A stretch of 64,000 nucleotides of DNA from Elmis aenea (GCA_947652605.1 OX393578.1:60271415-60335414), one strand, 5' to 3'. Positions 50,133 through 62,610 are shown, numbered from the stretch's first letter. Notes: generated by a model from the letters alone, not told the origin. Numbers and translations are program-made.

Positions 50133-50745
50133 TATACATGTGTACATGTATCAATCAATTAAAAAGTCTTAAATAATTGTTCCTTATGTTGACTGCGTAA
50201 AATAGTTTTTAAAAGGCTCAAATTAAAAGTCATGTCGATACAAATCATTAAGATTAAATAACTGAAATTTCTAGAACGTAAAAACACCAAAAACAAATTA
50301 TCACTTATCAAAACCGACACACATACCAACAATAACAATAAATAGATAAAAATTTAACCAACTCATTGCTGGAAGATTCCCAAAACTTATTCCATTTTCA
50401 ACGAAAATTGCTACAGTTAATAACAAAACAACGCCTTATCGTTCCCTCAATGGCAACATGGAAAAAATTCACACCATTCATGTGAGATTCCATTCATTAA
50501 ACTTACTTAAAACAAATAAAAACAACAATGTAACAACAGTAATAATTATTGTCAAGTTACTAAGAACATAAACTACACATTTAAGTACATTAAAATTATC
50601 GTAAAAATTAGCTCAATATAAATAACGAAATGTATTTCACTCATCCACTTGTTAACAAATCTGCAGTATTATGTTAGTAACTTAATTTCTTGATAGCAAT
50701 CACATTAAAGCAATGAGTAAGTCAAATTTAGTGATACTTTTAGTA

Positions 50746-51186
50746 CAGGGTGTTTCGTAAAAAACGCGAAAAAATTGGGTGGTGATTTCTTAACGAAAAT
50801 TAAGGGGGGTCTTTTAGATACAATTTTTTCCTTAGACGTCACACCCCCCTTAAAGGGGAGCGGTAAAATTAGGTTTTTATTTTATTTCTCAAATTTCTCA
50901 AACCCAAAAAGTTCTGATTAAAAAACCAACAGGGGTCAGCCCCCTGTGAAGGTGGGAGATGATTGAAAATATTACTATAAGAACCTTTTAATAAGTATAA
51001 AACATCTACCGAATATCACTCTCCTAATATATAACCAAATTTATGAAATAAAATAAAATCCTAATTTTACCGCTCCCCTTTAGGGGGTTGTAACTCCGAA
51101 AGGAGACGTCTAAGGAAAAAATTGTATCTAAAAGACCCCCATAATTTTCGCTAAGGAATCACCTCCCGATTTTTTGTGCATTTTTT
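50746..51186. mobile_element. palindromic CAGGGTG MITE, copy 2
   Basis: Left end CAGGGTGTTTCGTAAAAAAC. The arms contain CCTTAGACGTC / GACGTCTAAGG and GGGGAGCGGTAAAATTA / TAATTTTACCGCTCCCC in opposite orientation, as in the 11331-11726 copy. The right tip is lost: pairing stops near GCATTTTTT at 51186 and no CACCCTG follows. The loop carries extra sequence (about 50900-51000, GGGGTCAGCCCCCTG) that is absent from copy 1. Confidence 0.8.
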
Positions 51187-51189
51187 AAT

Positions 51190-52320
51190 TTTAGTTGATA
51201 AGTTTATTTTTGAATTATTACTTGGCGAATATTGTAAAAATAGGAAAAAATAGTTAAATTGTCATTGAATAAGAAAAATTGGCCCCCAATGTTACAATAA
51301 TTATTATAATAATAAGTATCCCAAAGAATATTATATTGGATCATCACACATTATTGTATTATAAAACAGTTTGGAACTGTTATTTTTTATTTCTTATTAA
51401 GTAATATCAATAATTATTATTCTACTATATTAATTAACATTGTAATAATAGGATTAGAAATTCTCTAACTTGACAGGGACAAAGCAATTCCCAATATTAT
51501 AACAATTTCGATGACGTATTATATTATAGCGTAACATTTTACATCATATTATGATATACATGGTACCTACGTCAAAAACATCAAACTTTATGAATCCAGC
51601 CCAAAAAAAACTATTTAAATACGACCCATTACAAATTCTAAGTGTATATTAACCTCAGACCATTAAGTAATCCAAAAATATTAATCTTGCAAACGCACGT
51701 ATTAAATCTGACTAAATTCAAGATTTGCCAAGCCTTTTCTACCTGCATCTTACTAAGTGTTATTACCTTTTGAAAAAGGTGCTTCATGTATTGTTATCTT
51801 GCTTCTGGCACTACCAAGACTTATTGTGCTACGATTATATATAAAAGTTTCTACACTTCGAGTGGTACCAGGCTTGATTATATTCCAAAGTAATCAATGC
51901 TTACAATAAATAAATAATCAAAAATTAGTGATTGGGAGAATCAAAAACTTGCCCTACTCATTCGCAAAAATTGCAGCACCATTCAATTTTATTATATAAA
52001 ATTAAACAGCTTTAATTTTCACTTAAAAAATCACTGGAAACAATGGTGTGAGATACATTTCATTGGTAAATAAATACTGTATAAAGCAAGATTAAATATT
52101 TTAGAGCGAAATAAACCACACCAACTGATTCTCACTTGATTTTGATGAAATAAAAAAAGGGTTTTTATGCTTGCAAACGTAATTATACGAAAAACCTGCC
52201 CTTACATTATATTTCAGCTATATTAAAGGATCTTTTGCATGAGGTAAAACTAATTAAAATCTGGTCGAAGAATGACGCGGTAACAAAATATTAAGGACGC
52301 ATTTTTTCGAGATTTGGTGG
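51190..52320. other. intergenic, no recognisable feature
   Basis: AT-rich, with no coding region or shared repeat recognised. Confidence 0.4.
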
Positions 52321-52324
52321 CGGT

Positions 52325-53415
52325 TTTAAAATATTGGGGGGTGGGGGGGCTCTTGGTCCTTGAACCCGATCCCGATTAAACTCGACGGCAAGGTGAAGGT
52401 CGCGCTACTAAGCCGTTTCAGCACATTGGGCGAGATTCGCACGAGCGGATTCAAAAAAAAATCATCACACACAATCATACAGACCGACAAAGTAATTATT
52501 TTAATTTTTTTAAATCATTATTCGATGGATTTTTTATTAAGTTTTCTTGAAATAACCCATCACCACGCCCTTAATCGATATGTTAATAATGCCAATATAA
52601 AAATCCATGATTAATTACGAAAAAATATTAAAACACTCACCTAATTAGTATGTACAAGTGGAAAATTGTATTGCGTATATAAAAAATGTCTACTTGGTGT
52701 TTCAGGACGACCCGAGTGTTAAAGATGGGCCGTTAATAATAAATATTTCTACGTGTAGATAAGAAAAACTATCAGTTAACTCCCGGAGTTTTGCAAACCT
52801 TGCGGACGGGCAATCGGTTGCGGTTTCAAAAAAAGTTCACCGGAGAGTCTGCGACGGCGTCTATGTTCCACCGCTTTTCATGAACTACTGCTGAAAATTG
52901 TGAAATCCAAGCCGGCGTCGATAGAATGGCTCGAGTGCGCGCGCAAAGCGACAACGTGCTTAATATTTCTCGAACGCGCGTTCGCTATTACTAACTTGTT
53001 ATTAAAGTCATTATTATGTAAATAGTTTTCGAGTGAATCGCGTCACATCGCCAAAACCACTTAAAAACCCAATAAACTGCCGCTAATTGGCAACGGGCAA
53101 CATTCGAAAACGCGTCCGTCGTAAAATATCGACGCATTTTTTCCCCTAATTTATTTTACCGCTGATGTGAAACCGGATAATTTGTTGCATCATGCACGTT
53201 TTTCAATAGTTTATATTTAAACCGCAGTTTCAATTGGCAAAGAGCTATGTCGGCATGAGAAACAGGGGCGGCATTGGAAAGGTAACGGAGCAACGTCCCT
53301 GTGCCACTAATAAGCGTCTCAAAGCGTCCCCGTTGCAGCGGGCGCGCGGCCCAATTACCCAAGATTGAGCCGCATGTATGCTAATGACGAAAAAATTACG
53401 CTGATGGTCTGAGAA
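52325..53415. promoter_or_regulatory. GC- and CpG-rich segments, possible promoter or 5' exon region
   Basis: In an otherwise AT-rich window, 52335-52450 and 52725-53410 are rich in G+C and CpG (for example GAGTGCGCGCGCAAAGCG near 52934, and a perfect 14-bp palindrome CGAACGCGCGTTCG at 52971-52984). Open frames here (52360-52614 plus, 53156-53478 minus) match no family that I know. A plausible donor (GGCAAG|GTGAAG, about 52396) and acceptor (GTGTTTCAG|GAC, about 52706) exist, so a 5' UTR or first-exon region of a gene outside my recognition is possible. This rests on composition only. Confidence 0.3.
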
Positions 53416-53417
53416 CA

Positions 53418-55231
53418 TACAGGGTGAGTCACGACGGACGCGTCGGAGTTTTATGGCGAAACGGTTTATATTTTCCAATTTCTGTCGCTGTTAGATTATG
53501 TAAGTCAATAAGGGCTACATTTTAAAAATATTTTCAAACATACAGGGTGCTCCAAAAAAGAGTGCCATATCAAAGTTATACTTTTTCTAATGGAACACAC
53601 CGTATATTTTTACATTTTTGGATTCCGCTTTAAATTTAATTCAAAAAATGTAAAAGGTTATATGGGTCTAAAGTCAACCGTTCTCGTGAAAATTGCATTT
53701 TCATGAAAATACAGTACTTTCAAAAATTTTCAACATTTGTTAACTTTGACAAGTCTGAAGAAATTCGCTTGGAGATAAGATTGACAATAGATTTTGTAAC
53801 ACTTTGCACCACCTACATTTTTAAAATATTATACAGGGCGTTTTTTACGCTTGGTCAAACTTGTGAAACTTTAAACATCGATAACTCATTTTTTTTAAAT
53901 ACAACACCCTATATTTTTTTACACCGTCTTATAGAAAATTTATTTCTCTTTCGAAAACATTCAGGCTGTTTTTCACCTAAAATTGATATTTTCCGAGATA
54001 TCGCGATTTTATTGTTAATTATTAGGGCAAAGTAATATTTTCAAGTAAGCTATGAAGGTAGACAGCGGTAATTTGAAACAATTGAAAGAAAAAACAATTT
54101 TATCGTTTGACTACACACTTTTGACAAATTTTTATAGGAAAGTTATAGTTTTACCATACTTACGTTTAAATAGAGATTTTTTAAAATTATTTATGCATTT
54201 ATTTATTGGACCAGTGTTATAAGATAATTACTAAATCCTATAAACCATTTTTTGTCTGTTTACGATACGACACTACGACACTCTACCGAAAACAGTACCA
54301 ACCATGTATTTTTTTTTAAATGTAAAATTAGACAAGTCAGTATTACTTTTTTTTTAAATCAGCGTTCCGTTCTCGTACCTAATACATTATCAATGGGTTT
54401 TTAGGACTTGGCAAAAGATCAAACTCAATTATATGAAAAATATTGTGGCCCTGATGAGAAACCTATATTTATACGTAAAAATGGTAAATCTACAACTTTC
54501 TCATAAAAAAATGTCAAAAATGTGTAGGCAAACGAAAAAATTGTAAGTTTCTTGTTTTTTCTTTCAATTGTTTCAAATTACCGCTGCCTACCTTCATGGC
54601 TTACTTGAAAATATTACTTTGCCCTAATAATTAACAATAAAATCGCGATATCTCGGAAAATATCAATTTTAGGTGAAAAACAGCCTGAATGTTTTCGAAA
54701 GAGAATTAAATTTTCTATAAGACGGTGTAAGAAAATATAGGGTGTTGTATTTAAAAAAAATGAGTTATCGATGTTTAAATTTTCACAAGTTTGACCAAGC
54801 GTAAAAAACGCGCTGTATAATATTTTAAAAATGTAGGTGGTGCAAAGTGTTACATAACCTATTGTCAATCTTATTTCCAAGCGAATTTCTTCAGACTTCT
54901 CAAAGTTTTCAAATGTTGAAAATTTTTGAAAATACTGTATTTTCATGAAAATGCAATTTTCACGAGAACGGTTGACTTTAGACCCATATAACCTTTTACA
55001 TTTTTTGAATTAAATTCAAAGAGGAATCCAAAAATGTAAAAATATACAGGGTGTTCCATTAGAAAAAGTATAACTTTGATATGCCACTCTTTTTTGGAGC
55101 ACCCTGTATATTTAAAAATATTTTAAAAAGGTAGCCCTTATTGACTTACATAATCTAACAGCGACAGAAATTAAAAAATATAAACTGTTTCGCCATAAAA
55201 CTCCGACGCGTCCGTCGTGACTCACCCTGTA
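53418..55231. mobile_element. 1.8-kb concentric palindromic (foldback) element
   Basis: The outer left tip TACAGGGTGAGTCACGACGG pairs with the right tip CCGTCGTGACTCACCCTGTA. The arms match nearly base for base for about 750 bp each (53418 to about 54175, and about 54470-55231), separated by a ~295-bp unpaired centre. Further TACAGGG/CCCTGTA-type pairs occur at matching depths: TACAGGGTGCTCC at about 53543 against GGAGCACCCTGTA ending about 55109, a GGAACAC(A)CCGTA / TACAGGGTGTTCC pair (about 53595 and 55046), and TACAGGGCG at about 53832 against CGCTGTA near 54817. Two 110-codon open frames (53703-54035 plus, 54614-54946 minus) are mirror images in the arms and have no recognisable domain, so no transposase is encoded. 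Confidence 0.88.
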
Positions 55232-55330
55232 TAATATTCACCACAGAAAAATTCTTATTCTATGTGGAACTGCTAAAGGTATATAAAACTGAAGTGTTTT
55301 ATAAGCTAATAAAACGTTTTAAAGAAACTA

Positions 55331-56260
55331 CGAGGTAAGCGCCAAAATTTCCTGGCCTGACATAGTTCTAGGTATCGCAGGCAGTCATATTAGCCTTGCA
55401 AAAAACAAAAATTGATTTTACATCAATTAGTTTTCTTATAACTGTCATTCGTTCATCACGATGCCAGAAGTAACGGAAATTGAGTATCGAGCTGTTATAA
55501 AATTTCTCACTCGCGAAGTTCTTTCTCCTCAAAGCATCAAAGTTCGACTGAATGGGGTGTACTTCCCCGTCTTATTCTGTGGTAACAGATTGGTCAAAAC
55601 GGTTTCGAATGGGGCAAGAATCCTTGGAAGATGATGCAAGAACAGGAAGGACTGTGGAAGTGGTGACGGACGACAAGATTGCCCTTGTTGAGGAACTCGT
55701 ATTAGGCGATCGACGCTTGAAAGTGAAAGATCTATCAAAAATGTCGGGGCTTTCAGATACAAGCATTCGCTGAATCCTCCACGATCGGTTAGGCATGAAT
55801 AAAGTTAGTGCTAGGTGGGTCCTCAAACGTCTCTTAGCATTTCAGCGCCAGCGTCGTGTTGAATGTGCTCGATCCTTTTTGGAGCTCTGTGGAGAAAATC
55901 CTGTGGGCGCGTTGAAGACAATTGTTACAGGAGATGAAACCATGGTTCTCTACTATGATGCTTTGTCCAAAAGAGAATCGATGAAATGGAGGCGAAAATG
56001 AGAAGCACCTCCTAGAATGTTCAGGGACTGTCAGTCGACAAAAAAGGTGATGGCTACGATCTTTTGGTATTGTGAGGGCATTCTTCTCATAGATTTTAAA
56101 GAACGCACACCACAGTCAACGGGGAATACCTATCATGCAGCACTCCTGTACAAATTACGATGAAACATTCGGGAAAAAAGACGTGGGAAACTGACCAGAG
56201 TCGTGCGTTTTACTGCACGACAATGCCCCCATGCGCACAACATTTAGAATTTAACTATTG
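55331..56260 (+). mobile_element. mariner element remnant
   Basis: TA (55329-55330) followed by CGAGGTAAGCGCCAAAATTT is a plausible left end of an irritans-like mariner (members start CGAGG). The right end was not found. The interior is a dead transposase described separately. The element sits 100 bp right of the concentric palindrome. Confidence 0.6.
55461..56260 (+). pseudogene. mariner transposase pseudogene
   Basis: Starts MPEVTEIEYRAVIKFLTREV, shifts frame near 55555, then reads SPSYSVVTDWSKRFRMGQES, LEDDARTGRTVEVVTDDKIA, VKDLSKMSGLSDTSIR (helix-turn-helix part), a TGA stop at 55771, and FQRQRRVECARSFLELCGEN. Next is IVTGDETMVLYYDALSKRES, which holds the first catalytic Asp (GDE motif). 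After another stop come KKVMATIFWYCEGILLIDFK and REKRRGKLTR. The second Asp motif (normally Q-D-N-A-P) is destroyed by frameshift (ARQCPHAHN). Intact mariner transposases are about 345 aa. This copy keeps most of the length but has at least two stops and two frameshifts, so it is inactive. Confidence 0.9.
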
Positions 56261-57110
56261 GGCTTTGAAAGTATCGCGAAAATCTGTTTTAAATGTCAAA
56301 TATATATTTTTGATCTTTAAACTGAAAAATTTGACAGATTATAAATTCGTGGAAAAAAAAGATCATAAAAATTACAGTTTGATCTACATAATCTTATTGT
56401 ACTATAAAGCACAAGCTATTTTAAGAACTGGCATTATCAGTTCTTATCAAATTTTACATATTCAGAGCTGATTCAGCTTGAAACTTAGTCACTCATGATT
56501 ACTGCGCGTTTTTTTGAACTGTGTTAACGCCAGCATGACGTAAATCCAGAATTTGCTTCTACGCTATGTCTAATAAACTTTATGGATTAAGCGAGTGACT
56601 CCCAGTTAAAATTAGTATCTGCTAAGGGTTTCTCATATTTAACATTTTTCACGGGATTTCGGGAAGAAATCGGACTTTTTCACGGGAAACGGGGATGTAA
56701 TAAAATATGTCAATATTTTGAAATTAACAACCCGAAAAAGAAAAGGAGCGGTTTATTTCTTAAAAACAACTCCAAGTTATATAAGCAATACATTTTGCTC
56801 CATGCTTATTATAAACAATAAAATAATATTGGTGAGAGAAAAGTACATTCAAGAAACATAACCTTTCCATAGCAATTTCATATCAATGAAGACAATAACA
56901 TGTTTTTACAATAGACTTTTGTTGTATGATTTAAGAAAACCAAGTTGATCCATGCTTCGGTCTTATTTTTAATTAATTAACAGAGTCCTGCTGCATAAAA
57001 TCCTCGTTAAGGCTCTATTGATCTGAGTGGGATCTTCTTGAGAGCATCTAACAGCAAAGACACATCGTTTTTATCGACACAGTTTCATTTTTACGTTATT
57101 TTACTTCGCC
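56261..57110. other. intergenic, no recognisable feature
   Basis: No gene or shared repeat is recognised. A 103-codon open frame spanning 56160-56471 runs on from the mariner remnant and is not a gene. Confidence 0.4.
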
Positions 57111-57115
57111 TTACC

Positions 57116-57514
57116 AGGGTTTTTCCTATGTTAAACGCCCATGCAAGTGACAAAGATTTACTCATAACAGATATACCACAATTTCTTAAATCGTAGCGCT
57201 TTTGCAGGAGTTTCGCTTTTCGAGTTTTTCTCCGGAACCGTTAAAGATATTTTAAAAATCCTTGCACCATTCTGCTTGCAAAGGATGCGCGCATTGGTAA
57301 ATAGAAGAATTTTGATTTTATCTCTGACGGCCACACGGCCAACGCGATCGCAAAAATGACTTGTATTTTTCAATTTTTCAATTTTTTCTCTACTTTTCCT
57401 GTGTAAATCATCAATGGCATGTATGTCTTCAAAACATTTATTTTTGATGTTCTTGATGCAATAAACACGGCCTTGATCAGATTCTAGCGTCAACATACCG
57501 TGACCCTCCCTTGT
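57116..57514. repeat. single dispersed copy of the satellite-related repeat
   Basis: Begins TTTTTCCTATGTTAAACGCC and ends ATGCAATAAACACGGCCTTG with CGTGACCCTCCCTTGT. It matches 25893-26206 along its length (CTTGCAAAGGATGCGCGCAT, GGCCAACGCGATCGCAAAAA). The middle (GCTTTTGCAGGAGTTTCG, CGGAACCGTTAAAGAT) also matches the tandem units at 22.1-23.5 kb. A 112-codon minus-strand open frame inside it is a by-product. Confidence 0.78.
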
Positions 57515-58415
57515 CAGTTAGGTATGTGAGATTTTTGAAATTTTTTGATAATTTTCGACACAAGAAAATTATGTTTAAAATTTTTATCCTTTTTTAATCA
57601 CTAGTACAATTAAATTACTTAAGTACAAAAATTGTGCTTACACTTCATATCTGTTAATTGCATAAGAATTACGATGCAGTTTTCTTTATTTAATAAAACA
57701 TGTTCGATTAACTATCGCCGTGTCAAAAAAATTGTAGACTGTCAACTTATTATTTCCATCAAAGTTGTTTATTTCCTACGAGTACATTAATCTTGTTTGC
57801 TGTGATAATTCGTAATGTGTGAATGAATACAGAAATACGTCAACAGGACATGTACGCACAAGTCTAAACGTTATCTTTTAGCAAGTGTTATCTTATATTA
57901 TCAAACAAACCGTCATTATGTGTTCGTTCCCACTCGTCGGTAAAGTTCCACAACCTTTCGCAACAATAATTTGTATAACGCTTTTTTTTAATAACATCTT
58001 GCTCACATATTTTTCACAGTGTAACTGAAATCTAATATTTGCTATTATCCACAGTTAAAAAAACTTGTAAGCTAACACTCAGAGAAATAGTTAAGGGTTA
58101 ACAATTACTAACTTTAACAACAAAATTGCTTGTGAAATTATCTCCTGTCCACACACAAATCAATAAGTTAATAATTTCCATGCTTTAAAAATAGATAGCT
58201 TAGGAAAATGAAATCATTAATTAGACAAAACAATAATTTCCATTGAAGGCTACATCCAAACATGGTCTGCAAAGTCTAGCTTTATTTATGTAATTCATAA
58301 CAAAATTATATGAAACATTTAGCCTAAGCTCTATAAAATTTATTACAAATTTGCAGTGTTACAACTTGGCTCTGGATCACATTAGTAAAATATTCGATAT
58401 TTAATTACATTCGTC
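57515..58415. other. intergenic, no recognisable feature
   Basis: AT-rich; nothing is recognised. Confidence 0.4.
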
Positions 58416-58419
58416 CTCA

Positions 58420-58985
58420 GAAATATTGTGGGGAAAACTAAACGGGACAGAATAAAAAAGGAAAACATTAGAGAAATAACAGAACAAGAACCAATAATAT
58501 AAAAAATAAAAAAGGAGCATATAAACTGATATGGCCATACACTAAGAGTGAAACCTGACAGAATCAAGAGGAAAATAATGGAAATTGGAAAACCAGCCGA
58601 AAATCAAAGAGCGAGACCAAGAAGAAAATGGATGGATCAAATAAGGGAAATAGGGTTAGAAAGGAAAAACAGTAGAAGAAATGAAAACACTAGCAAAAGA
58701 TAGAAGGGCATGGTGGAAATGGACTCAGAATACGAAACCACCCTCCGACGCCTGAAAAGGCAAAAGGAATCGAGAAGAAGAAAAAGAACAACAAGAAGAA
58801 GAACAGGAACAAGAGGAGGAGGAAGAAGAAGAGGAAGAAGAAAAGGAAGAAGAAGAGGAAGAAGAAGAGGAAGAAGAGGAAGAAGAAGTGGAAGAAAAAG
58901 AGGAAGAAAAAAAGGAAGAAGAGGAAGAAGAGGAATAAGAGGAAGAAGAGGAAGAAGAGGAAGAGGAAGAGAAAGAAGAAGAATG
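58420..58985 (+). mobile_element. LINE 3' end expanded into a purine microsatellite
   Basis: The left part reads with frameshifts as a LINE C-terminus (LVLRNIVGKTKRDRIKKENI-like start, ending in GKPAENQRARPRRKWMDQIR and a AKDRRAWWKWTQNTKPPSDA tail). From about 58756 the 3' end becomes a 230-bp tract of GAAGAA, GAGGAA and GAAGAGG units with almost no pyrimidines on the plus strand. The 96-codon arginine/glycine-rich open frame and the minus-strand phenylalanine-, leucine- and serine-rich frames across it are products of the microsatellite. Confidence 0.7.
58756..58985. repeat. GAA/GAGGAA microsatellite
   Basis: About 230 bp of nearly pure purine built from GAAGAA and GAGGAAGAA variants. It follows directly on the LINE tail, consistent with growth from the element's own simple-repeat 3' end. 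Confidence 0.9.
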
Positions 58986-61900
58986 ACAATAGTCGTTTGA
59001 TTCTAATAACGGACGATAACAATAAGCGAAATCTGAATTATTCAGTAATCTACAAGGAATTTCAAGACATTTTTGCGTAAAACGAAAATATTCACTGAAA
59101 AATCGTACGATTGTTATAGGCAATTGGTATCGTTGTATTTCCTAAACTACAATGATTTAGCGTTTTGTGTTTCGGTACCCAGCGTAATCTATTCGATCCA
59201 TCAAATCAATACTTTTATCTATACAATTAGAACTTTGTCATTAGTAGCTATATTTAATAGAAGCACATAATTTGGTTTCATCTCATTGATAGATTAAGAG
59301 CGATAAAATTTTTAAATAAATAAAACCCATAATGCCCATAATGTTTTATCGATTTGTGTTTAAAAGCATTTTGAATAATAGAAAAATGTCAGGAACATTA
59401 ACAAGAAAAAAAAACAATAATTAAAAAGTAACTTATTAATTACTTAGGTATAAAATACAGAAAACTCATAACTGTTAGCGAAAATGTTTACTATTCAAGT
59501 TTAAACTAAATTAACGGTAACAACTAAATTTTTCATTGCAATATTTATATTGTTGCCTTGAATAGTTTTGAAAAAACTGTAAAAGCTATTTGCCTTGGTT
59601 TTATATCCTTCCTTTTTACAACACTTTGCTAGGCCAGGTTAATTTTTATTCGGTACTTCGCAAGCAATTTTCTGCCAAATCATGTGTCATAAACAAAATG
59701 TAATCTATCATTACGTTGAACGACATTTCTAGTTCGTTGTTGTCGATGATCGTTTGTTTTTGTCTAGCCTTAACTCAACAGGATCGTCGTTGGAGTTCCG
59801 ACTTCCTCATATCTTTTAACAAAACCGATCGTTAGCTTATTTACAAACTTTTCACAACTTACAAACAAGGACATGGCCCATAACGCAAAAACGAGCCAAG
59901 CCGTTCATTTCTGTGAATTTCAAGGAGTTTATCTACGATTTTTAAACGAATCAATGGAAATTTATTATTTTTAAGTCAGCCCCTGAAACAATCGCGACAA
60001 TTAAAGATAAAACCATATACGAGAAACCGCATGTAATTGTTATTTATAAATGACGACAACTTCTGTTATGTTGTAATTAATGGGTTTATTATTGAACATG
60101 GCTATAGATAATTCTTCTGCATGTTAATTGGTAAACAATCCACCCACAGTTGATTTAATAAATCAAAATAATTATCGGTTTATTTACAATGTAATTTTTA
60201 TTGAATAAAAATTTTGTTGCCAATAACAGAGGATTTGTAACGTAAATATTAACTTGATGAAAAAATTAAAAATTGTTGCAAAAAATGCGTGGTGATATCT
60301 ATCAATAAAAAATCATTAATTGTCGGTATGTGCTTGATTTATAAGGGTAATTCATGTATTGATATAAATAAGTTTAATTAAGAAATTTTAAGAAAACATC
60401 GAATAAAAATGCTAGAAAAGTTTCGCGACTCTTGCCTCTTATTCAGTAGCAATCTTACTTATTTTCTTGCAAATTAGATTGTCACCGATGAAGAGAAGAC
60501 AGTCTTGGAACTAGTTAAGCATTTCTGCAAGAGATCTCTTAAAGAAATATATTATAATATCCCTATTAGCAACTTTAAAAATTAGCATTTAATTACCTGA
60601 TAAGTCTCAACTAAAACAACATTATAAAAATAGCAGAAAACATGTTTATTCCGATTATAGTAACAGATAAATTATTTCCTGTGACAATTTGAAAACTACT
60701 GTTGTTATTTATTTAGTCTTCTGCAGCTTATAAATACTTTTTTACACTTTGTTTACAAACAACTTTCGGAATACGGTGCAGCAACCTATAGCCAAAGTGG
60801 AACAAGCAAAAAAATCTGTATCCGTAAATAAACGAAACAATTGGCAAAATTAGCTAGTTTATTTGATGCCTTTGAGTGATTTACGAAAATGATGAAGCTT
60901 CTCATTTCGAGTTTTGTAATGAACCAAGAATACTTTAAAAGCATTTTTAAAATATGTTTCATTAGTATGTCACTCATTTTATTTGGAAAAAGATATCTTC
61001 TTGGTAAAAGTCTATGAATTCCTGTTTCTTAACCAATAGATTTTTAGTTAAATAATGAAGTCCAATGATGAAGGCACTAGTATAAAATTAGTATAAAAGA
61101 AGAAACTACCTTCAAAAATAATATTAGTGTTTTATAATTGAACTTCTACTAGTTAAAAAGTTAAAATAATATTAGCTCGCCCGTCCACATTTCAAAATTG
61201 TTTCTCACAGTTTTTTACAGTTTAGTTTTGTATAATTTGAAGCACTTTAATTACAAACACTTCTAATATTTCTTAGAGTATAACAAGATAAATATAACAT
61301 TCTCTCTGGCCAGATTTTGATAAACCGACTGTAATTTATCACAGATCTTTTAACATCGTTAGCAGTTTTGAACAGTGTCATATTTTGTACAATTCGCAAA
61401 CTTTTTATTATTTTTAAGCAATCCAAATGAAATAACAGCAAAAACTTCGAAATTAAAGTGTTCTTGGCAATTGTTTTTTATCGTTTTTTTCTCAACCCCT
61501 TTTTAATTTCCAGCACTTGTGAACCAAAAATGAAAGAGAAATATTATAATGCACTATTTTATTCCCTAAATACAAAACGCCTCATATTTTTAATTAGCTT
61601 TTCTTGATAATTAAAAATTTAAACTACAGAATGCTAGTACAGTTTTCGAGAACAAAAAGGGCTTTACGTTACTTAGCCACCTCGTTAATCAAAAAGCAGC
61701 CCCTGTTGGAACGTTACCTACTCAGACGTGGAATGAAATTTTTTCGTTTTAAAATTGAACTGCTTTGTGATAAAATTGTAAAAAGAAACAGTTGCTACAA
61801 ATTTAAACGGGCTTCTAAAATGATTGTCAGGCAGAAAACTATTACAGTCAACTATTGTTTTTTTTAGAAACAATAAGTTCGTGCTTTATCTCTTAACAAG

Positions 61901-62610
61901 AACCATTTAAACCGCATGTGCGATAAAAAATACAATAAATTAAACAAATTTTAAGAAATACTATTCATAGCACCATGCAAACTTCTAACCGCATATAAAA
62001 ATGACGCTATTCTCCAAAAATTTCAATGCTCTTCAACAGTTTCCTTCGAATCTGTTGACGAGATTCCCAACAGCCTTTATTAATATTTATCAAAGTTATC
62101 TAGAGCAGTAAACAAACCAGGTTAAGCAATTCGTTTACGTCTTAACGCGCCTCAACAACACCCAACATGAAACTAAACCTAAAAAAACACAAGTGACACA
62201 CTTGCGAAAAATAAACGCAATGTCGCTGTGTACAAGTCTTAACCAAACAACATATTTTAAGACATGTTGCTTCACTTCCAGAACGTAATCTGAACTTTTG
62301 GTGGATTATTTTTAGCGCCCTGCCAACACATCCATCCAATTAGAATAAGTGCGACGAAGTCTAGACGAAAACTTCCAAAGCAGGCGCAAAAAACTCAGGT
62401 TTTCGAATGCTAGCAGCGAAAAATACGAACTGTGTGGGTTGATTCATGAATGAAGTTTAAAATAGCGGTAAGTGATTAAATTCCTTTATCTCTAATAAAC
62501 ATTTTCTCAAAGTGCAAGTGTAACTGGTCTAATGACCATACTTAATTGCATAGTCGTGAATAATGGACGTGACGAATGTGATAACAGTTCATATTAACAC
62601 AATAGTAAAG
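58986..62610. other. gene-free AT-rich sequence
   Basis: About 3.6 kb with no recognisable gene, RNA gene or shared repeat. Open frames at 59073-59270 and 61604-61867 (87 codons, lysine/arginine-rich) have no known motif. Confidence 0.45.

Noticed and set aside
52360..52614. 84-codon open frame starting in GC-rich DNA
   Set aside because: Only the first 30 codons lie in GC-rich sequence; the rest is AT-rich with no motif, and no homology is recognisable.
58710..59000. 96-codon arginine/glycine-rich open frame resembling an RG-rich RNA-binding protein, plus antisense phenylalanine/leucine- and serine-rich frames
   Set aside because: All three are readings of one GAA/GAGGAA microsatellite at a LINE 3' end, with no independent coding signal.
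61604..61867. 87-codon basic open frame
   Set aside because: Composition-driven; no recognisable domain, splice context or repeat relationship.
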